From an uncultured Atopobium sp. (lineage in GTDB: Bacteria; Actinomycetota; Coriobacteriia; Coriobacteriales; Atopobiaceae): a stretch of 64,000 nucleotides of DNA. Under the pieces are notes generated by a model, which saw nothing but the letters and a program-made list of their open reading frames with translations, was not told the DNA's origin and did not search any database. The stretch is from positions 62,001 through 126,000 of the forward strand of contig CAMUON010000001.1 of the NCBI GenBank assembly GCA_947090525.1, in the 5' to 3' direction. This document shows, in pieces, positions 60,774 through 64,000 of this stretch; position 1 is the first letter of the stretch, and the number at the start of each line of letters is the position of its first letter. A program made the translations under genes and the position numbers.

Positions 60774-60803
60774 AAAAAAACCGAGCAACGAGTGCTCGGT
60801 TTG
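60774..60803 (-). terminator. Terminator of the tRNA-Gln transcript
   Basis: On the minus strand AAACCGAGCA and TGCTCGGTTTTTTT pair around CTCGT, followed by a long T run just after the tRNA. Confidence 0.85.
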
Positions 60804-60811
60804 AAATTCAC

Positions 60812-60885
60812 TGGCTGGAGCAGCAGGGATCGAACCTACATTCCAGGTACCAAAAACCTGTGTCCTACCATTGGACGATGCTCCA
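60812..60885 (-). tRNA. tRNA-Gln (anticodon TTG)
   Basis: Minus-strand cloverleaf of 74 bases with encoded CCA. Acceptor arms TGGAGCA and TGCTCCA pair. The D arm has AATGGTAGG, the anticodon stem-loop is CAGGT-TTTTGGT-ACCTG with TTG at positions 34-36, and the T arm is GTAGGTTCGATCCCTGC, with the standard TTCGATC. The variable loop is short. A terminator follows at once. A single tRNA gene without neighbours of the same class. Confidence 0.95.
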
Positions 60886-61061
60886 AGAAAGCGCCTTTGT
60901 AGCTTACTACATTTTGCGAAAGCCTGTAAAGTGGAATCTGGGAAAAAGATCAGCGTGCCTAAAAATAAACGATTCTTTCATAACTTATCCCGCGCGTGGA
61001 GAATGTGGCTATGACGCGCACAGTCTCGGTGAATTTAAGCACGCGTGTATGCTTCTTATGC

Positions 61062-61973
61062 TTATACTTCGCCAAATGCAGAGCATAATGCATCAAGCAA
61101 GACGACCGCAAAGGTTTGCGCATCTTCTGTGGTAAAGGTTCCGTCATAGCCAAGCCCTTGCGGAAGCTCGAGGACCACTTCATGTCCTTCTGTATGTGCA
61201 TGCGCGCATGCGGCTTTGAGGCGCTTGGGTAGTGTATCGATGTTTTCGCAGGATAGCGTAGGCGTTTTTGGACTTTCTTCGTGAGCACAGGTGAGTGTGA
61301 TGACAAGTTTGCCTTTACTCGCTGCAGATGCTTTGTCTTCTACCAGCTCGATGCCGTTTTTTTCGCTGGTCGCTTGTGCGAGATTCCAAATTCTTCCCGC
61401 AATATTTCTGGAAATGGGATCGCAGGCGGCAAGTGAAAAGTGTAAGCGCTCAAGTATGGCTTGCGCTTTGGTGAACGAGACGTCAGTTTCCGTTTGGGGC
61501 ATGCTTGTCTTTTTGCCTTCCCACACGTGGTGGAGGCGCTCGATCGCATCAAAGGTGTCCTGAAAGACCATGCCATCGCCGAAGCTGCCTTGGCTTTCCT
61601 GGAATTCTTTCACAGCGCTTTCGGTATGCGCGCCAAAGTAACCATCTTCGTCTCCGCAGCAAAAACCGAGGATGTTCAAGCATCTTTGGAGCTGGTAGAC
61701 GTCGTTTCCATGAAAATAGGGGAGACGTAAATAGAGCGTACGATCGCCCATGGTATAGCACGCGTCCACAAGCGCGCTCCAGCACGCCTGATCAACCTCG
61801 GGCGCAAGCGATAAATTGTGACTCAAACGAAAACGTACAACAGCCTCAGCCGTTGTGCGGCTAAAGCGCTCGTGCGCAAGCTCTTGGTCATCGATGGCAT
61901 AGCCAAGCTGCAAAAGGCGGGTTTGGATATCCTTAACCGCGGCTCCTTCTTGCCCTTCACGAATTGGCTCCAT
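61062..61973 (-). CDS. Peptidoglycan-binding domain protein
   Basis: 303 residues from the ATG at 61973, with AAGGAG 8 bases upstream. Two PG_binding_1 domains in tandem: about 1-70 (EGQEGAAVKDIQTRLLQLGY, TTAEAVVRFRL) and about 85-150 (GNDVYQLQRCLNILGFCCGD, EDGYFGAHTESAVKEFQ). The remaining 150 residues resemble the layout of CwlM-type amidase-like proteins of Actinobacteria, but I see no metal-ligand motif and make no catalytic claim. No signal peptide, so it acts in the cytoplasm or is exported by another route. A role in cell-wall control is plausible. Follows the polyprenyl synthase gene with a gap of 130 bases. Confidence 0.75.
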   Translation of the reverse strand: MEPIREGQEGAAVKDIQTRLLQLGYAIDDQELAHERFSRTTAEAVVRFRLSHNLSLAPEVDQACWSALVDACYTMGDRTLYLRLPYFHGNDVYQLQRCLNILGFCCGDEDGYFGAHTESAVKEFQESQGSFGDGMVFQDTFDAIERLHHVWEGKKTSMPQTETDVSFTKAQAILERLHFSLAACDPISRNIAGRIWNLAQATSEKNGIELVEDKASAASKGKLVITLTCAHEESPKTPTLSCENIDTLPKRLKAACAHAHTEGHEVVLELPQGLGYDGTFTTEDAQTFAVVLLDALCSAFGEV

Positions 61974-62103
61974 GTCATGTCTCCTTCTGGAATGTTGATA
62001 TCCGGCCAGCATACATTCTTAGATGCTCGCTCAGCCCCGATCTATTTTATAGACTTTTTTGCATGCGTGGCAATACACGCAGCGCCGTTGCCGAAAAATT
62101 TCC

Positions 62104-63345
62104 TCATCCTCGTCGCTCAACAAAGAGGCGGCAGAGATCGTCCAAAAGCGCGCGCGCTTCGTCTGTAAAGAGATCGGGCACAAGTGCAGCTTTTGCATGC
62201 GCCAACAGCTTCTGAGCGGTTTCTTTGCTTGCAACATCTGCGCCTGAGCACTTGATGAGCGCAGCCGCCTCTTGTGTGCGCTTGGCTTTTGCTTCAGCGC
62301 ATTCTTGCTCGCGGGGCGCTGAGGGATTGAGAAGCGCCTGTAAGCGCTCTTGTTTATTCTGCGGGAGATGGCGCAGCGCATAGAGGCTTAAGTATGTTCG
62401 TTTGCCTTCGAGAATATCGCTTCGAAAATCCTTGCCCTGAGCTTTTGAATCGCCAAATATATTTAAGTAATCATCTTGCAGCTGAAACGCAAGCCCTGCT
62501 GCTTTGCCAAAGGAGCGAAGAGCTGCAATCGCTCTTTTGGGAGCGTTTGCACATATTGCTCCCAAGACAAGGGGGGTCGCGCACGAATAATAGGCGGTCT
62601 TTTTTTGAGCCATCACGAGGTAATCGTCAAGTTCCAGGTCCCAGCACGCGTCTCGTGCCCAGCCAAGATCAAGCGCTTGACCCTCGATGGTTTCTTGCTC
62701 CATGCGGCAAAATTCATCGATAAGCGCATGCTTTATCGAAGGCGCGAGGCCTTTCTCCTGCATAATCACCCGAAGGGCATACACGAGCGCGCAGTCGCCC
62801 ACATTAAGGGCAAGGCCAATGCCTTCTGTTTTGTAAAGACAGAGTTCTCCTCGACGATACATGCTTCTATCTGCGATATCGTCGTGGATAAGCGCCGCCG
62901 TTTGAAAATGCTCGCAGGCGGTGCACATTCTGAGAAGTGTCTCACGCTCTGCGCTATGGTCAAGAAGGGTTTTGTCAAAAAGATATGCGCCCAAAAGCCA
63001 GAGCGCAGGGCGTATGCGTTTGCCTTTTTGCAAAGAAAAATGCGTGAAAGGATCATAGAGATAGCGTTTGAGATCTTCTTTGCTTCTTAGGGTGTAGTCA
63101 GGTGCAGACTCATCTGCTGCGGAGCTGTCTGCAGTGTCTGCACGCACGCCCGCGCGGGCATCGTTTGGGAAAAGCGCTGCTTGCGCGCTACTTTCTTCGA
63201 TTGCGCGTACAAGATGCGGAAGCATCGCGCCAAGAAAACGCTCGAAGGGCTTATCTTGAGATGCGGTTTCTTGTGTATGCGTTGCTTGCGCATCTATGCC
63301 AGGTGCAGCGTGTGTGCATATCGTTTCTTCTTGAGGTTGAGACAT
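62104..63345 (-). CDS. Polyprenyl (isoprenyl) diphosphate synthase
   Basis: 413 residues, longer than the usual 320-340 because of an N-terminal extension of about 85 residues. The trans-isoprenyl synthase fold is shown by GKRIRPALWLLGAYL, the first Asp-rich motif LIHDDIADRSMYRRGE, and GQALDLGWA. The second Asp-rich motif reads FQLQDDYLNIFGD, with DDYLN in place of DDxxD. The product is probably a quinone side chain or another lipid carrier. It starts 6 bases after the galE stop, so the two are in one transcript. Confidence 0.9.
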   Translation of the reverse strand: MSQPQEETICTHAAPGIDAQATHTQETASQDKPFERFLGAMLPHLVRAIEESSAQAALFPNDARAGVRADTADSSAADESAPDYTLRSKEDLKRYLYDPFTHFSLQKGKRIRPALWLLGAYLFDKTLLDHSAERETLLRMCTACEHFQTAALIHDDIADRSMYRRGELCLYKTEGIGLALNVGDCALVYALRVIMQEKGLAPSIKHALIDEFCRMEQETIEGQALDLGWARDACWDLELDDYLVMAQKKTAYYSCATPLVLGAICANAPKRAIAALRSFGKAAGLAFQLQDDYLNIFGDSKAQGKDFRSDILEGKRTYLSLYALRHLPQNKQERLQALLNPSAPREQECAEAKAKRTQEAAALIKCSGADVASKETAQKLLAHAKAALVPDLFTDEARALLDDLCRLFVERRG

Positions 63346-63351
63346 CGGGCG

Positions 63352-64000
63352 TTATGCCTTTTGTGCGCTTGCGTAGCCATCGGGATTTTCCGATTGCCAC
63401 TTCCATGAATCGCGGCACATATCATCGATGGTGTATTGACTTTCCCAGCCCATTTCACGCTTTGCCTTGGAACAGTCGGCATAGTTTGCAGCCACATCGC
63501 CTGCTCTTCTTGGCTCGATAACATAGGGAATCTCGTGTCCACAGGCCTCGGAAAATGCGTGAATGATCTCGAGTACCGATGTCCCCTGTCCGGTCCCCAG
63601 GTTAAAGATCTCGCAGCCCGTTTTGTCCTTCATCCATGCAAGTGCTTGTACGTGGCCTGACGCCAGATCCATCACATGAATGTAGTCTCTCACGCCCGTG
63701 CCATCGGGTGTAGGATAATCATCGCCAAATACGTGCACACAGTCACGTTTGCCTACCGCGGTTTGAGCAACATAGGGCAAAAGATTGTTGGGGATACCCT
63801 TAGGATCTTCTCCCATAAGTCCTGATGGATGCGCACCAATGGGGTTGAAGTAGCGCAAAAGTACGACGCTCCATTCGGGATCAGCATGTGCGGTATCGGC
63901 TAGGATTTGTTCGATCATCCATTTAGTCCAGCCGTAGGGGTTCGTAGCAGGCTTTTTGGGGCTGAGTTCGGTAAGGGGTAAGTGTTCAGGATCGCCGTAG
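63352..64000 (-). CDS. galE: UDP-glucose 4-epimerase, C-terminal part (partial)
   Basis: 216 residues of a short-chain dehydrogenase-type epimerase; the frame stays open to the edge of the window, so the N-terminus lies beyond 64000. The catalytic pair is visible in NPYGWTKWMIEQIL (Tyr and Lys). The substrate-side motifs LLRYFNPIGAHPSGLMGEDP, GTGVRDYIHVMDLA and FNLGTGQGTSVLEI are typical of GalE. It converts UDP-glucose and UDP-galactose, supplying surface polysaccharides. Followed at once by the polyprenyl synthase. Confidence 0.95.
   Translation of the reverse strand, partial: YGDPEHLPLTELSPKKPATNPYGWTKWMIEQILADTAHADPEWSVVLLRYFNPIGAHPSGLMGEDPKGIPNNLLPYVAQTAVGKRDCVHVFGDDYPTPDGTGVRDYIHVMDLASGHVQALAWMKDKTGCEIFNLGTGQGTSVLEIIHAFSEACGHEIPYVIEPRRAGDVAANYADCSKAKREMGWESQYTIDDMCRDSWKWQSENPDGYASAQKA

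Overview
The window looks like a chromosome segment of a host-associated, anaerobic actinobacterium of the class Coriobacteriia, probably Eggerthellaceae. The evidence is about 50% GC, the actinobacterial type of acidic insertion in RpoC, a membrane-bound LuxR regulator of a kind common in Eggerthellaceae, arginine-catabolism genes with a YfcC-type antiporter, and LPxTG surface proteins. A Cryptobacterium-like organism would fit, but that is inference from gene content.

Layout. 1-5.7 kb: 3' end of rpoB, then rpoC, then a terminator. 6-7.3 kb: a methyltransferase and a cupin. 7.4-11 kb: the str operon (rpsL, rpsG, fusA) running into rpsJ, with no tuf. The S10-spc-alpha ribosomal cluster follows in normal gene order but is cut twice. 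It is cut once between rpsJ and rplC by about 12 kb (arcB, arcC, antiporter, LuxR regulator, two zinc-ribbon membrane proteins, a class A beta-lactamase-like protein, a SPOR/YARHG-like protein). It is cut again between rplX and rplE by about 12.6 kb (hicAB, an ABC-2 exporter, two LPxTG-type surface proteins, a DUF3784-like protein, an endonuclease-fold protein). After rplE the cluster continues through secY, adk, map, infA, rpmJ, rpsM, rpsK, rpsD, rpoA and rplQ. It is followed by one 880-codon gene that fuses both ATPases and the transmembrane subunit of an ECF transporter, then truA. 55-64 kb holds a glycosyltransferase, pyrE, and on the minus strand pth-prs-glmU, tRNA-Gln, a peptidoglycan-binding protein, a polyprenyl synthase and the 3' part of galE.

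Repeats. The two islands are rich in non-coding repeats. One is a 178-bp element with 12-bp perfect terminal inverted repeats (2 copies, each downstream of a long nested hairpin). The other is a 193-bp element with about 34-bp terminal inverted repeats (4 copies, same orientation, one after each of the surface-island genes except the first copy's neighbours described below). Short tandem arrays with 14-, 42- and 11-bp units lie outside the islands.

Most interesting points: poly-G tracts (G9 and G10) directly upstream of the two LPxTG-type surface genes, the G10 lying inside a good promoter spacer, which suggests phase-variable surface display; the twice-split ribosomal cluster; the ECF A-A-T fusion with an in-frame minisatellite; an alpha-CTD-like domain at the end of RpoC; and arginine at position 88 of ribosomal protein S12.
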